From Nymphaea colorata (Eukaryota; Streptophyta; Magnoliopsida; Nymphaeales; Nymphaeaceae), in the NCBI RefSeq assembly GCF_008831285.2, contig NW_022204762.1:1-33415 (forward strand): a stretch of 33,415 bases of DNA, in the 5' to 3' direction. Made by a program: the position numbers and the translations under genes. Below the pieces are notes generated by a model. It was not told the DNA's origin, did no database searches, and worked only from the letters and a program-made list of their open reading frames with translations. Shown in pieces: positions 21,256 through 32,349 of the stretch (its first letter is position 1; each line of letters opens with the position of its first letter).

Positions 21256-22760
21256 TTGTAGTCACTGCCACACAGTAGGTCACTCAAGGGGGAGATGTTT
21301 CAAGCTAAATGGATGCCCTCCCAACTTAAAAGGAGGAAAACAAAGAGCTGGTGGTACTAATGCCATAGATGGAGATAAAATACATTTTAATGCTTCAGTG
21401 TCTATTGTTTTGCCTAATCGAAGCAAGGATCAAGCTCATGTTCTAACCATGGATGAATACAATAAGTTAAACAACTTCTTAAAGATCGAACTGCTCTTGT
21501 GCCACAGCTGCCCAATGGTCAATCTCATTTTGCAGGTATGATATATTCACAATCAAGCACATGGATCATTGACAGTGGTGCCTCTAACCACACGTCATCG
21601 TTCCTTAATTTTCTGTCTAATGTTATTGTCTTACAATCACCTTATCCCATAAAAGTACCAAATGGAACCATGGTACATGCTACTCATATTGGTGAAGCCT
21701 CTCTACAACTTTCTTTGATACTAAAAAATGTTACTACATTCCAAATTGTATCAGTAAGTAAACTTGTTTCACTTACTAAATGTCAAGTCATCTTTGATTC
21801 CAATGGTTGCTCCTTGCAGGACCTGAATTCTAGGACAATGATTGGACTGGGTAGTTTGAGAGATGGCCTGTTCGTATGTAAGATCTCTGATCTTTCACAT
21901 TAACCGCAGGCAATGAACTGTAGTCTCAAGTGAACAGATATATGGCATCTTAGACTTGGGCATCCATCACAAGCCATGAATTATCTACTTTCTCAGCCAT
22001 AATCTAGCATTAAAATGTAAACATTTTATTGTGACGTATGCAAACTAACAAAACAGTCTAGATTACCTTTTAATAAAGTATCTCTTGTTCAAATCATCCA
22101 TTTGATTTGTTGCATTGTGATATTTGGGGCCATATTCCCAAGCCTTATTTTCTGGAGCAGTGTGGGCTTATTTGATGACTATACTAGAGCAGTATGGGTT
22201 TATTTGATGTGATTTAAGCATGAAACTACTCATGTATTAAAATATTTTATCTGTATGATAGAAAAGGCAATATAAATTCTGAGGTTAAAATTGTTAAAAC
22301 TTATAACGGAGTCGATTTTTTTAAGGGTGACGAATGATTTTTTCATGAAAAAGCATTGTTCATCAACAGACATGTGTTTATACACCACAACGAAATGGTG
22401 TAGTTGAAAGAAAACACCATGACATTTAGATGTGGCTCAAGCCCTTAAATTCCAATCTACTTTGCCTTGGCCTTGTTGGGACCAGTGTGTATTGACAGCC
22501 GTGTATTTAATCAATCGAACTCCAACAAGTGCTTTACAAAACAAAACTCCTTATGAAAAATTATTCAAAACAAAAAAACCCACGTATTGTCATCTATGCA
22601 TCTTTGATTGTTTGTGTCTTGCAAAAGAACCAAATCCCAAATCTAAATTTGACCAAAGATCACACAGATGTTTTTTTTAGGCTATACATTTGGTCAAAAA
22701 TCATATATATATGTCCTCGAACTTCTCCACCCAGCTCTGGATAGAGAAATCTTCCAACCT
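21256..22760 (+). mobile_element. second plus-strand copia fragment: zinc knuckle, protease, partial integrase
   Basis: It begins abruptly in a perfect zinc knuckle, CSHCHTVGHSRGRC, followed by FKLNGCPPNLKGG. The protease site WIIDSGASNHTSS is at about 21561-21600, and VPNGTMVHATHIGEASLQL and SVSKLVSLTKCQVIF follow in an open frame to 21903. GAG-pre-integrase is readable as DIWHLRLGHPSQAMNYLLS (about 21937) and CDVCKLTKQSRLPF. Integrase pieces are DDYTRAVWVYL (about 22175), then after stops LINRTPTSALQNKTPYEKLF and NPKSKFDQRSHRCFF. Reading ends near 22760 with no RT or RNase H. Its style differs from the element at 16463-21255, so it is a separate insertion. Many stops make it inactive. Confidence 0.85.
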
Positions 22761-23120
22761 CTCACAGTAGATCACATAGTGCATTTTCTTAAGCAATGCA
22801 TTTATTTACACACTCAATGCATTCTATTGGGTGGCTGTAAAAAATGAGGACTAGCAATAGTTTACGACATGTACATAGCAACAGTTCCTAGTGTTTTTAC
22901 CAACAATTAACAATCCATTTAAAGACTAATTTTTAATGGTTTAAAAAATTGGAGCATCCAGTACACAAAAGCACAATACATACATATACATAGACACATA
23001 TATCCACCTACTTTTTGCTTCTGGTTTTGTATGTGATTTTACATTTGGTTAATATCTAGATCCAAAAACCCAACAAGAACATTCAACCTTTGGTCGACTT
23101 TCAAACATAAAAGTAGGTTC
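22761..23120. other. AT-rich intergenic DNA
   Basis: There is no recognisable gene. The phrases agcaatagtttacg and agcaacagttcc near 22853 and 22877 are the kind of imperfect repeats found near small-transposon ends, but no terminal repeat is paired. It may include decayed copia sequence. Confidence 0.35.
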
Positions 23121-23126
23121 TTAAGA

Positions 23127-23268
23127 TGTTGTTTGGCAAAGTAATACATTGTTGCTGCCCCATAAATCTGTCCTAGCAAATAAGACAGATTCATAGAAGA
23201 CTTGTTACAGTGTTGCATGTACAGTAGGAGACATTAATAACAATGTGTTACTGTCGTCAGACAGCCCC
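23127..23268. mobile_element. small terminal-inverted-repeat element (MITE-like)
   Basis: The left end, 23128-23153, reads gttgtttggcaaagtaatac then attgtt. The right end, 23239-23268, reverse-complemented reads ggggctgtctgacgacagt then aacacattgtt. The arms share about 20 of 28 positions. Size (about 142 bases), lack of coding and a TGTTTGG-type terminus fit hAT-like plant MITEs. Flanks do not show a clean target duplication. Confidence 0.55.
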
Positions 23269-23317
23269 TGAGGTAACCAGTCTGTTTTGGAATGAAAAAA
23301 TTTAAGTTAAAAAACAG

Positions 23318-25325
23318 AAGGCTTGGTCGGACCTAACCCAACCCTCTGACATCCCTAGGTTCGGCAGGTTGACATAACCAAAGAGGAGGGATGGATTGGA
23401 AAAACTGCAGATGCCCTTTTTGGCCAACTCCAGTGATGTCATTGATCGATTCCTCAACGACGCCATGGATGGTTGCCTGAGTCTTCAACATCGATGGGCG
23501 ATGGCAAACTGTGGATGCTAGACTCTAGATGGTCCATGTGGGCCTGCAGTTTGAGAGTGAGATCGAGGCTGAGAGCTACTTTGTCAATATTTTGGAAATT
23601 TCTTTAAGTGAAATGTGAAATCAAGTGGAAACTGGAAGAAACCCGAAAGCACTTCTGCATCTTTTAAAATGGGCGATTGATGATGAATTGGCTATATCAT
23701 GCTTCATTCAGAATCACTTGAATAAAGATTGGTTATTGCCTCAAGGCACATAGGGCAACTGGGTGGCAAGTAGTTCATATCCAAGGAGTTCGAGGTTTGA
23801 ATCTTGTGGCCGCTGTCACATTCTAGTGTGTTATTTCTCTGGATTGCAAACCATGGCAAGTGGAGTTGACGATGTACAGTATGTCCACCTAAGCCTCGAA
23901 GCAGGAAAAAATCTTGAAAGCATAAGGGCATGGCCTTAGTAGTTTTATGGAAAAGACAGTTTCTTCTAAGTAAACAATAAATAAATATTGGCCGATTTGT
24001 ATAACACTTTGGATCAACCCAAGCGAAGCCCCAATACAATTGAAAGCGGCTTACTCCAACCAACTTTTACACGAGAAAAACAGAATGTGAGAGTATGAAT
24101 AATTAAAGAATCATTAAGGAGGACTGATAAGTATCACAATAGGCAACTCCTATTTATCAAGAATCATGCAGGAACGTGTGGACTTGTGTGGCAATTGCCC
24201 ACACAGGCACACAAAAATTACTAGTTTACATTGTCGAAGCTCTGTAGCTATTTTGCTGATTACATGTGGCATCCCTCGGCCACTGATTTTCTGAAGGGCC
24301 TTCTGTCAGCAGCGAATATCTTGCTTTGCCACTGACAAGTTACTGTGTTTTGCGGTGACCCATTCAAACTGTGAACCAATGAGATTGGTCCTTTTCCAAG
24401 AACAAAACTGTTGTCAATGGCTGCTCATTGTATTTGACAAGTCCTGGATTTCTCAAAACTGGGCTCGATCCATCGATCGTCCAGTTGTTCTCTTTAATGG
24501 CGGACTCACCGTAAAACTTCTTCTTGATTGATGTTTAATATTTATATGTTTTCTATATGGGCAGATCCCCACCTGAACGTTTATGCATAATACATAGGTT
24601 ATATATGCGTCTTCTCAACTTTCCAAGATTTTTTTTTTCTATAATGATACAAATACAAATTATTTAGGTTTCACGGCCAGGGAGGCTAGCCTGTAATTCT
24701 CAAGCACCTTGTTCAAATTCAGAGATTCGAAGAAAAGGTCGGCAGTGAATTCTTAGCTTTAATCCTGCTTGGAAGGTCTAGGGATGCGTTGGGGCAGGAA
24801 TCACCCAATGAAGCGTTGGAGGATACCACCACAAGTAACAAACTGGTGACTGTGTTTCCAAGTAAAAATGTGACCCATGGATGCAATGGAAATCTGACAC
24901 AAGAATATTCCATGCATGTCTCTCTCTCATAGTCCACATCTTCCGTTAATCTTTCCACCATCCTTAAGAGCTGTTTCTGAATAAAAAAAACAAATTAGGC
25001 TAAATCGAGAGAGAGAGAGAGGTGACAGTTACTCATGAAGAGACAGTGAGTGGCAAGCGTTCAGCTGAGTTCGGGTAGATTGAGTTGAGTGCCCCATATG
25101 GGCACCCAACGTACATACTCAAGAATAGGGGGACATTTTAGCAATTTTTTAAAAGGTATGTCTTTTATTGTATTTTTTTGCTTCCACTTTTGTCTTCCTA
25201 TTTTTTTTCATCGTAACCATACAAACGCAAGAAATTTTTTTACACATAACCAGGTTTGGAGTTCGGGTGGACAATGGCCAAACCGACATATTTCTATTAA
25301 TGTAACAGTCATAATGAGAAGTAGA
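23318..25325 (+). repeat. dispersed repeat family, copy B (long)
   Basis: It aligns with 8440-10200 by eye: shared are ggacctaacccaaccct at the left, ctgcagatgccc, tgatgtcattgatcgattcc, tttgaatcttgtggcc, the aataggcaactcctatttat run, the region 24360-24545, and tgacccatgg to the right end with the GA run and ttcagctgag. Compared with A it has extra bases at 23462-23507 and 23900-23938. It also has about 300 different bases at 24555-24860. No protein is recognised over the copy as a whole. The tRNA-like segment is at 23738-23803. Confidence 0.75.
24660..24752 (-). other. short unrecognised minus reading frame ending in a stop
   Basis: Within the part of copy B that copy A lacks, the minus strand reads EFTADLFFESLNLNKVLENY then RLASLAVKPK and a TAA stop. 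Composition is protein-like, yet two stops lie directly upstream and I recognise no family. It may be the last piece of a captured exon or chance. Confidence 0.2.
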
Positions 25326-25379
25326 GTGTCCGGTCCAAGGAATGGTATTATAGAAAAAATATATTTGAAAAAAGAAGAA

Positions 25380-25384
25380 GATTG

Positions 25385-25415
<31 letters not shown>

Positions 25416-25625
25416 GTTATGAAAGAGTTAAAAAGTCTAAAATAGACATCATTTCAATAAAAAAGTTCAGAAGTACCCCAAACCCCTTCTTTTTTCCCTG
25501 TATATAATGAAAAGGAAACATTTTAAAAGGGTGAAAAAGAGGTTAAGAAAAAGTTAAAAAGTCTAAAATCAACATTACTTCATTAGAAAATTGAAAATAC
25601 CTAAAACCCCATCTTTTTTGGTATG
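25380..25625 (+). repeat. TA/GA microsatellite and diverged tandem duplication
   Basis: A TA run then GA run occupies 25386-25414. After it, 25420-25495 and 25548-25622 are diverged copies: gttaaaaagtctaaaat, then a run ending aaaccccttcttttt or aaaccccatctttttt. Period is about 128 bases. Confidence 0.75.
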
Positions 25626-26309
25626 ATAACTGCATACTTGTGAGTCCATAAGGATGTGCACGCAACTTGATCTCACATCCCGCTGTGACTCAAATGGATG
25701 GAAGAAAAGGGAGCGGTGATTAGGAGAATCTGCAGTTTGTCTACCATCATTGTCATGATGTAGATGCTATGTCACTCTAAAAAATCTGGAATTAGATCTC
25801 GATTGATGGACTAGCATTTCTCATCCATCTATTGGAACAAGTTTTCTCAGAGACCTTAAACTTAATTTCTTGCTTAGGTGGGCATCTTAGATCCTTTTCA
25901 TGAAGTATGTCGAGGGCTACATATCTATATGATCCAAGATATTGCATACCTAAGGTCTGATTTGAATAGGTGAAAAGTGAAAACTGGAAGGACCGCACCT
26001 TCTTACGTATGAAGTAACATCACAAAGCACCCATCTAGATATGCTTTCTATATCAAAATTTTGTCCCTCTATATATATCATTCTAGCAGCCAACACATTA
26101 TGAAAAACTGATTTTTTCATTATATATGGCCACCTTTGAAAGTCGATCAAACAAACTGATGGTCGCTAACATCACCTCTAAGAACTGATTGCCTTCTAAC
26201 CAACACTTCTGGCGCAAACCGGACTGTTGCATGCAACTGTCATATGAATATTGGGCATTAGTGCACAAAACAAATGTTCAGTCCAAAGAATTAAAATATT
26301 TATGAAGGT
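25626..26309. other. intergenic DNA, nothing recognised
   Basis: Both strands were read. Short minus frames at 25998-25792 and 26150-25950 show no known motif. There is no repeat array or RNA gene signature. Confidence 0.4.
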
Positions 26310-26470
26310 TTGTATAACAGCAGGAACACTTTGTGAGTGTTGCGTGAATTTGCCCTAAAAATTGGGTCTGATTCAAGAATTATTAATTATAGTGCTCCAT
26401 GAATCTATCCCAATTTTTGAAAGGATTCATGACACAATCATAAAATGTTCACTTAGCCAAACGAGTCCTG
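26310..26470. mobile_element. possible MITE related to 31397-31490
   Basis: It carries actttgtgagtgttgcgtgaa, a central ctatcccaatttttg, gattcatgacac and a right end tagccaaacgag. The same order (ttttgtgagtgtttcataaa, attccaaagtttgag, gattcataaagc, gtcaaacaattcc) occurs at 31418-31490. Arms are partly inverted within each copy. Ends are uncertain. Confidence 0.35.
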
Positions 26471-26700
26471 CAGGCCTACCTGTTGAAGATAATGTCGCTC
26501 TGTCAAGACCAGAAGTTCTTTTTTCTTTGGAAAACTGGAGGGATTGCCGACATCATGCTTGGCCTGTCCTGACCGGTCAAACACTAACACAGCAGCAGAT
26601 CCAAGAAACTAAACTGGGTCCTTTGATGGTTCAACCTTTGCTTGATTTTTAGATAAATATCTTTGTCCTGACAACCATTGCTTTATTTGATGTTTCTCAT
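26466..26700 (+). repeat. dispersed repeat family, fragment D
   Basis: Diverged relative of 9345-9600 in copy A: shared are the gcctacctgt/gcctgcctgt start, gttctttt-ctttggaaaactg, a catgcttg-like centre, ccaagaaact-actgggtc and a cttgattt-like end followed by gatgttt. Same orientation as the other copies. An open plus frame across it (26362-26652) shows no known motif. Confidence 0.5.
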
Positions 26701-28150
26701 TTGCTTTCAAGGTGAGCATATTCCCAACCTCATGGCCCCCAGGTTCCTACAAAATAACACAATTTATAAATGTCTATAGATGACCACTCACAAAGCCCCT
26801 CAACTCGACCTGACTCTCACCAGCCCCTCAACTCGACCAGTTACGCTATGTTCATCGAAGTAACCCTGTTTCTGTTTGACTTTGTAACTTTTTGACAAGC
26901 TACGCTATGCCCCTCAAGGTAAAGTCTTTTGTGTAACCTGCACTGAGGCTTTTAAATTCTCTTATGGAACATGTTAAGAACAATATTATGTTTTTAAAAA
27001 TACAAAATATAAAAGCATCATATTCTTTTTTCAATAAAAGTAACATCGCTTCAATTAATGCCTTCTTTATAGCACAAAGTTTTAATCAATGAATTAAACA
27101 TTAAGCAAGTACTATATGTTCTGAATTTTAGCCACATTCACATGATGCCATATTCGACAGTGATCCCAAAATCAGTTCGAAACATGTGTCAGAGTTCGAA
27201 AATATGTCGCTAGCTACTACACTGTGCATGCTAAAACAGCCATCATTGTATGTGGAGGGTTAGCACCGTTAGTTGCAAAGTTAAAAGACATTAATAAGTT
27301 AAGCAAAAAATATGACCGTCACATAAAACATTATGTAAAGCGACGGAAAATTCCATCGTAAAAGTTATAATAAAGTGTAGGCACATTCTGTGGCCATTAT
27401 GCTAGCAACTAATGTCTTAAAAAACACAACTAATACACGATGGCCAGTTTCATCCATAACAGTTTGGGCAACGGAACTTGTGGTGGTGGACCTTTGACCG
27501 TCACGATTACTTATTAGAGACAGAATTGTGAGTACTAGCGACTTTTATATGTATTGTGAGAAGTGGAGGATTTTCTTTCCAAATCCAGAAGATGAAATCC
27601 GCAAATTTATATATGAGAGTACTTACACGTCCTGTGTTCGAACGGGGAGAGTTACTAAGAGACACTCCAACCATTCAGACAACATCCCTACAATTCATTG
27701 CACTATTGCAACTTCTAAGTGGTCCAAATAAGTAGGCTGTGCAAATGGTTAAAGATTGACACGCCCTCAGCTTATAAGCTGTTTCAGATCTTACCAACTT
27801 TCTGTCCCGTCAAACAAGCTTGAGAAAATCAAAAAACATGGCTTTTAGGTGGTGAACGTGAGGAACATTCACCCAACCTATCGTCTCTTAGGATACAAGA
27901 CCTACTGTTTTCTATGCGTTAAGGTGTCATCTTTATATGACATCATACTAAAAATGCACCAGCACTAGCACTAAGAGATGTGTAGTCTCCAGGGGCATAT
28001 GCCCCATAGAACTCACTCTTTGAAATGTTAATCTAGTATTGAAGTTACATCACTTGTGTCCAGTTATATGGAGTAGCCCCACCCCATTATGTCAACTCCC
28101 CATGGTCATTACTTTGCCCTATAAAAAAAAAAGAAAAAAAAATTCTGGCT
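26701..28150. other. intergenic DNA with a CACTA-like patch
   Basis: At 26793-26835 the phrase gcccctcaactcgacc occurs twice. The interval 27310-27510 contains gaccgtcaca, gcgacggaaaattccatcg, gatggcc and gaccgtcacg, short GC-containing phrases in both orientations as found in subterminal regions of CACTA transposons; no CACTA terminus was located. An open frame at 27528-27731 has no recognised product. The stretch 28115-28150 is A-rich. Confidence 0.35.
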
Positions 28151-28153
28151 TCG

Positions 28154-28463
28154 CCCTGCCCTCAGGCTATGAATCATAACTTTGTTGGATAAATCTAACT
28201 TGGACTTGTTCTCCTAATTATATGTTTGAACTTGTCCTTGGGGTTTTGTGAATCTGCTGCAAAAAAGAAGGTAAATTCATGAAACACCTTTTAAAATATC
28301 TAATAAATCTAACTAATTTTTGAGTTAAATGCTCAGAACAGTAACATTAAAAGAAGGGTCGACCTTTGGGCATTTTTTCCCTTTCATTGGAGGGGCTTTT
28401 AGTCTTTTTCTTGCTAGTTCATAGTCATTATGTCACGCCAGGCTATGTCACCTGAGGGCAGGG
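28154..28463. repeat. 13-bp perfect inverted repeat bounding 310 bases
   Basis: ccctgccctcagg at 28154-28166 is the exact reverse complement of cctgagggcaggg at 28451-28463. The phrase aggctatg lies next to both arms. Interior has no gene. It may be the ends of a small element, or the right arm may belong to the GC-rich element that follows. Confidence 0.45.
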
Positions 28464-28790
28464 TGTGGGTGCGGGTGCCGGAGTGGCACATCCTAAAAAA
28501 TTTAGATGTGACAGTGTGGCGATGTTACTTTATTATTATTATTAATAATTTATTATATATATAACAGAATAAGCATATATATATTATTATTAAAATTTAG
28601 TTATTAATGTATATAACATACTTGAATAATTGCATTGCATAGGAAAATATCATAACAACATATATTATATAAGTAATATAATAATATGACGTTCTAACTG
28701 GGCTCGAGTGTGAGTCGGACCTGCACCCATGTCCGGTACCACCCGATTCTATGCAACTCCGGTGCGGGTGACTTAGGGGCTAGGTTATCC
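28451..28790. mobile_element. GC-armed, AT-cored small element
   Basis: The left arm (28451-28490) is GC-rich with gggtgcgggtgccggagtgg. The right arm (28697-28770), reverse-complemented, contains gggtggtaccggacatgggt. Between them about 200 bases are almost pure A and T. This architecture occurs in short non-autonomous plant elements. The arms match only partly and ends are approximate. Confidence 0.4.
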
Positions 28791-29214
28791 ACAATAGCGT
28801 GGGACATGCTTTGTCCTGCTTGTGTTTTCGTTTCTTCATTGTTCTTTATAATAGTTTCGATCATAGAAAAAAGATTAAACGTCTTCACGTTTTAAACATT
28901 GAGGTTTTCTTAAGAAATAATACAATGACTTTGAAAAAATAAGAAAAAAGGGATAAATAGAAAAAATTTTAAAAATCCTAAAAATGTAAAATAAGTGATC
29001 ATCTAATAAAACAAACATCTAAAAAATAAATAGAAAAGCCACAAAAAAAAATTTGAACTGTGGATTCTAAATCGACTGATCGTGAAAGTATAACATGCAA
29101 GTTCTATTTACCAATAATGTTATTCCCAGTTCCATGAGTTATTTTAGGCGATGTCGTCGGCCTTCGTACCAATGTCCAATGACATCGGCTCATGCCGGTC
29201 AATACTGACTTGTG
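28791..29214. other. AT-rich intergenic DNA
   Basis: No gene or repeat was recognised. The stretch 28925-29050 is nearly all A and T with A-runs. Confidence 0.4.
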
Positions 29215-29470
29215 TACCTTCCAGTCAAACAGTGCCGAACGGGTCATGCGAACTAGTCTTTTCTTCAGAAAACTAAACTGTGGAATGAGTGGTTGCTCAT
29301 TCTGTTCGACCAGTAGTTACCTGTCAAAAAAGCAATCCAAGAAACTGGGCTGGGTCCATCAATGGTCCAGCCATCCTTCTTGACGCATATATGGCCGTCT
29401 AAACCCATTTCCTACTCATTATCACTTGATGTTTCTCAAGTGCCTTGCATGTGGTCATATGCCCATCTAA
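29215..29470 (+). repeat. dispersed repeat family, fragment E
   Basis: Diverged relative of 9400-9600 in copy A: shared are the agtcttttcttc-like start, aaactgtggaatgagtggtt (A has aaactgtggagtcaatggct), gctcat-ctgttcgac, ccaagaaactgggct-ggtccatc and the ggtccagcc phrase, then cttgatgttt. Same orientation as A-D. The phrase catctaaacccatttcc repeats at 29396-29413 and 29463-29480. Confidence 0.6.
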
Positions 29471-29689
29471 ACCCATTTCCTAGAAAATAAGATGATAACG
29501 TATATAATACTCTAATTTAGATGAGTAGGAGGTCATCCCACGATCCAAGTGAAAGCTGAAGCTACTCTTTCCCCTTACTCCCAAGCCCACCGCTGTGTCA
29601 TGCAAGCAAGTGGAGCCAAATGTCCAACAATTAACAGCCAGACGACCAGACCTTGAGGGCACTTGCTGTCTTCCAACTGCTGTCTCTCT

Positions 29690-30180
29690 TCCGCTGCTGC
29701 TGCCTTCTCTTGCCGGCTGCTGCCTCAGACGCATCCATTACCTTTCACCCTCTCACTGCTGCTGCCTCAGACGCATCCATCGTCCCTCTCGCTCTTGCTG
29801 CAGCTCCTGCTCCCGCTTCACGCCAGGTACCCCTTCATGCCAGGTACCCCTTCGGCCTTCCTTTCTTCTTCTCCTTGTTGTTCTTCTTCTTCCTCCTCCT
29901 CCCAACTGATTTTTCCCAAATAAAACCTCCCAGAAATCACTGTTGCTGCCTTCTCTCGCCGCTGCTGCCTCAGACACATCCGTCGCCTTTCCCCTTCTCT
30001 TGCTGCTGCGCCTCAGATGCATCAATTGTCCCTCTTGCTCTTGCTGCAGCTCCTGCTCCCACCTTCACGCCAGGTACCCCTTCGGCCTTCCTTTGTTCTT
30101 CTCCTTGTCGTTGTTCTTCTTCTTCCTCCTCCCAACTGATTTGCCCGAATGAAACACGCCATAAATCACTGCTGCTTCTT
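29690..30180 (+). repeat. nested pyrimidine-rich tandem repeat, about 245-bp period
   Basis: Unit 1 (about 29690-29940) and unit 2 (about 29941-30180) share tgctgccttctc, gctgctgcctcagac, ccctcttgctcttgctgcagc, ctcctgctccc, cacgccaggtaccccttcgg, ccttcctt, cttcttcttcctcctcc and caactgattt. Unit 1 has further internal doublings: ctgcctcagacgcatccat twice and ccaggtaccccttc twice. The sequence leaves several frames open on both strands, including one of 217 codons (29653-30306) rich in Ala, Ser, Leu, Cys and Pro. The openness comes from TAA/TAG-poor composition plus repetition. It could be a transcribed leader or a CT-rich minisatellite; I see no protein family. Confidence 0.85.
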
Positions 30181-31392
30181 TCTCACCATCAATGCTCATA
30201 TTCACTGCTCTTGAGGGACTGTTTGATACCTCCTCCTTTCCCCTTCCACAAGGTTTACAGGTCTTCTCGATCTCCCTCTCTTTCTCTCTGCTGCTTTGTG
30301 GCATAGCTCCTTTTTCTTCTGTGAGTTTTTTAGAGTTTTTTGCTGAACTATGTTGCATTGATGATGTATTTGACAGAATAAAGGGTATGATTATGTGCTT
30401 CATTACAATGAGAAATTGGTTTTCCTATTCAAATGCAGAGAAGTAGGTGGCAGGTGGCAGAGTTCTCTGGGCTTGGAAGCATAAGCTTTTGGGATGGTAA
30501 AACATGGAGCATGTTTGATAATTTCGCATAAAAAAGAATTTCTTGTGTTTTATGTTCTGGTCATTGCATTCTATGCATACCGTATTGAATAATTTCATGT
30601 TAAAGGTAACCAGCCTAACTGCTAGCATTCTTTTCCCTAACCATCCTTGTTTCTTTTCTGCATATCTTATTGAATTATTTCGTGTTAAATGTAGCCAGCC
30701 TAACTCCTAGCATTCTTTTCATTGGGGAAGATGTCCAGAGCAAATGGTCTGCACTCACTCGTCGTCCATTAGACTGTTAAGCATCCATCATTTCCTCTAC
30801 ACTTTTAAGGGTGGCTTGGCAACATGAACATTTGGCAAAACATTTGGCACAACACCATAACAGCTTACTTTCAAGGGTTTAAGCATAGACTCTCGAGCCA
30901 ACATGTACCTAAAGTTCATTTCAAATTAAAGAGTTATTGTGTTCTAAGTTTAACATATACACTATTCGAGTAACTAACATATATTCAAGTATAATAATGT
31001 AATTGGTGTGCCACTGCTCGTGACATCAAATAGGTAATTTTTCACTGGGAAACAACAGAGGGATCCCCTCGTTTTATTGAGATATAAAATAGGTTATTAA
31101 ATATACATTGACAGTAATTAATCCATTGTCTATATCACTGATTTCTAGACACTAACATTGCAACACTTTGCCAGGGAAAGACTCATAGTGGCTGAGGACA
31201 GTAGCTAGTCATGTAAGCTGTTCGGGCATCGTTTATAGGGGATTGCAAGCATATTTTTGTGTTGCTGCACCGTTTTCTGCAATCCAAGCAATGTTAAAGT
31301 GATAACATTTCAATATTTTTGTTTTGAACGCTTCCAATGACAAACTGGTAAGAAGCATAGACATTTTAACATATTCATTTTAACATATTCTT
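30181..31392. other. intergenic DNA with a 90-bp duplication
   Basis: After the CT-rich tract (to about 30330) the sequence becomes AT-rich. The segments 30571-30640 and 30659-30722 are diverged copies: cgtattgaataatttcatgt and ttattgaattatttcgtgtt, then accagcctaactgctagcat versus gccagcctaactcctagcat. No gene was recognised. Short frames at 30192-30446 and 30628-30425 lack known motifs. Confidence 0.5.
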
Positions 31393-31396
31393 TAGT

Positions 31397-31682
31397 GGTC
31401 GTTTGGCAGTTGATACATTTTGTGAGTGTTTCATAAATCTATTCCAAAGTTTGAGCTGATTCATAAAGCATCCCATTCGTCAAACAATTCCTTAGAGGTT
31501 GTTTGATTGTCGTCCTATATGATAGAATGGACTGGACGTCCTGTATACCAGTGTCCTGTTCTTATGGACTATGGTGTTCTTTGTCCAGAATTTTGATGGT
31601 CATAAGACAAAACACGATGCCCCTTTTGTCTAACATTTGTCTTTCTTATGTTTTTCCTGTTTGTTCTGTCTGTCCTAATGAC

Positions 31683-31690
<8 letters not shown>
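31397..31690. mobile_element. one or two small hAT-like MITE remnants
   Basis: The first (31397-31490) starts ggtcgtttggcagttg and ends cattcgtcaaacaattcc, partly inverted arms. Immediately after, gaggttgtttgattgtcgtc (31496) opens a second stretch with ggacgtcctg, gtcctgttc and gtctgtcc phrases up to 31680, a pattern seen in short plant elements with GTTTG termini. Flanks ttagtggt and ttagaggt may be related. Exact ends are not resolved. Confidence 0.35.

Positions 31691-31749
<59 letters not shown>
31685..31749. repeat. (CT)n(TA)n microsatellite
   Basis: About 15 CT dinucleotides run directly into about 18 TA dinucleotides. The open frame over it is an artefact. Confidence 0.95.
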
Positions 31750-31753
<4 letters not shown>

Positions 31754-32340
31754 TAATCTGCTTCATTTTTAGACTGGTTTTTCAGGGTTATTTTCTCTCC
31801 TTAAGATCCCACTAATCTTTAAAGCAGAAGACAGTTATGAAGGAACGAAAAGAAGGTGAGAAAGTAGAACTGAAAAATGAAAAGCCAGTATCTCAAGAAC
31901 CTATTGCACTCGTTTCTTTTATATAATTAAAATTCATTGTTATGTATCCTCGTTGTCATTTGTTTACTACATAGAAAATGTGTTGCACCAGCTGTTATGT
32001 ATGTAAATTATATATTTATTTAGTATGTAAACATCAAGAGGGCACAAATAACAAAAAACGTTCTGTTCAAGGGTCATACGATCTTCACTAAATTATATTC
32101 TTGATTGTAAAAAAAAACATTATAGTTGGTGTGGGCAATTAGCCACACCAGCCCACAAGATCAGATCCCTAGTGAACAAATACAACCACAACAACAAACA
32201 AGCTATTGGCAACGACCAATAACCTATTTCCATTGCCAATACTCATCCCCTCGCAAAAACCAAGACTCGCCCTTGTCCTTTGTAGTGTAGCAAAAAACTA
32301 TTGGCTAGGCTAATGGTCGTTGCCAGTAGCCTCAGATCAC
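31750..32340. other. AT-rich intergenic DNA
   Basis: Both strands were read without finding a gene. Phrases attgccaata and gttgccagtagcc near 32236 and 32317 are weak internal repeats. Confidence 0.4.
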
Positions 32341-32349
32341 CTGCCGATG

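Noticed and set aside
15405-22760. A single rearranged copia element
   Set aside because: The minus gag and the 16463 gag overlap in the domain covered and differ in sequence style, and the zinc knuckles at 17193 and 21259 are both present, so at least three elements are involved.
29653-30306. A 217-codon protein gene
   Set aside because: The frame is open because of CT-rich tandem repetition; other frames are open too, and no domain or start context supports translation.
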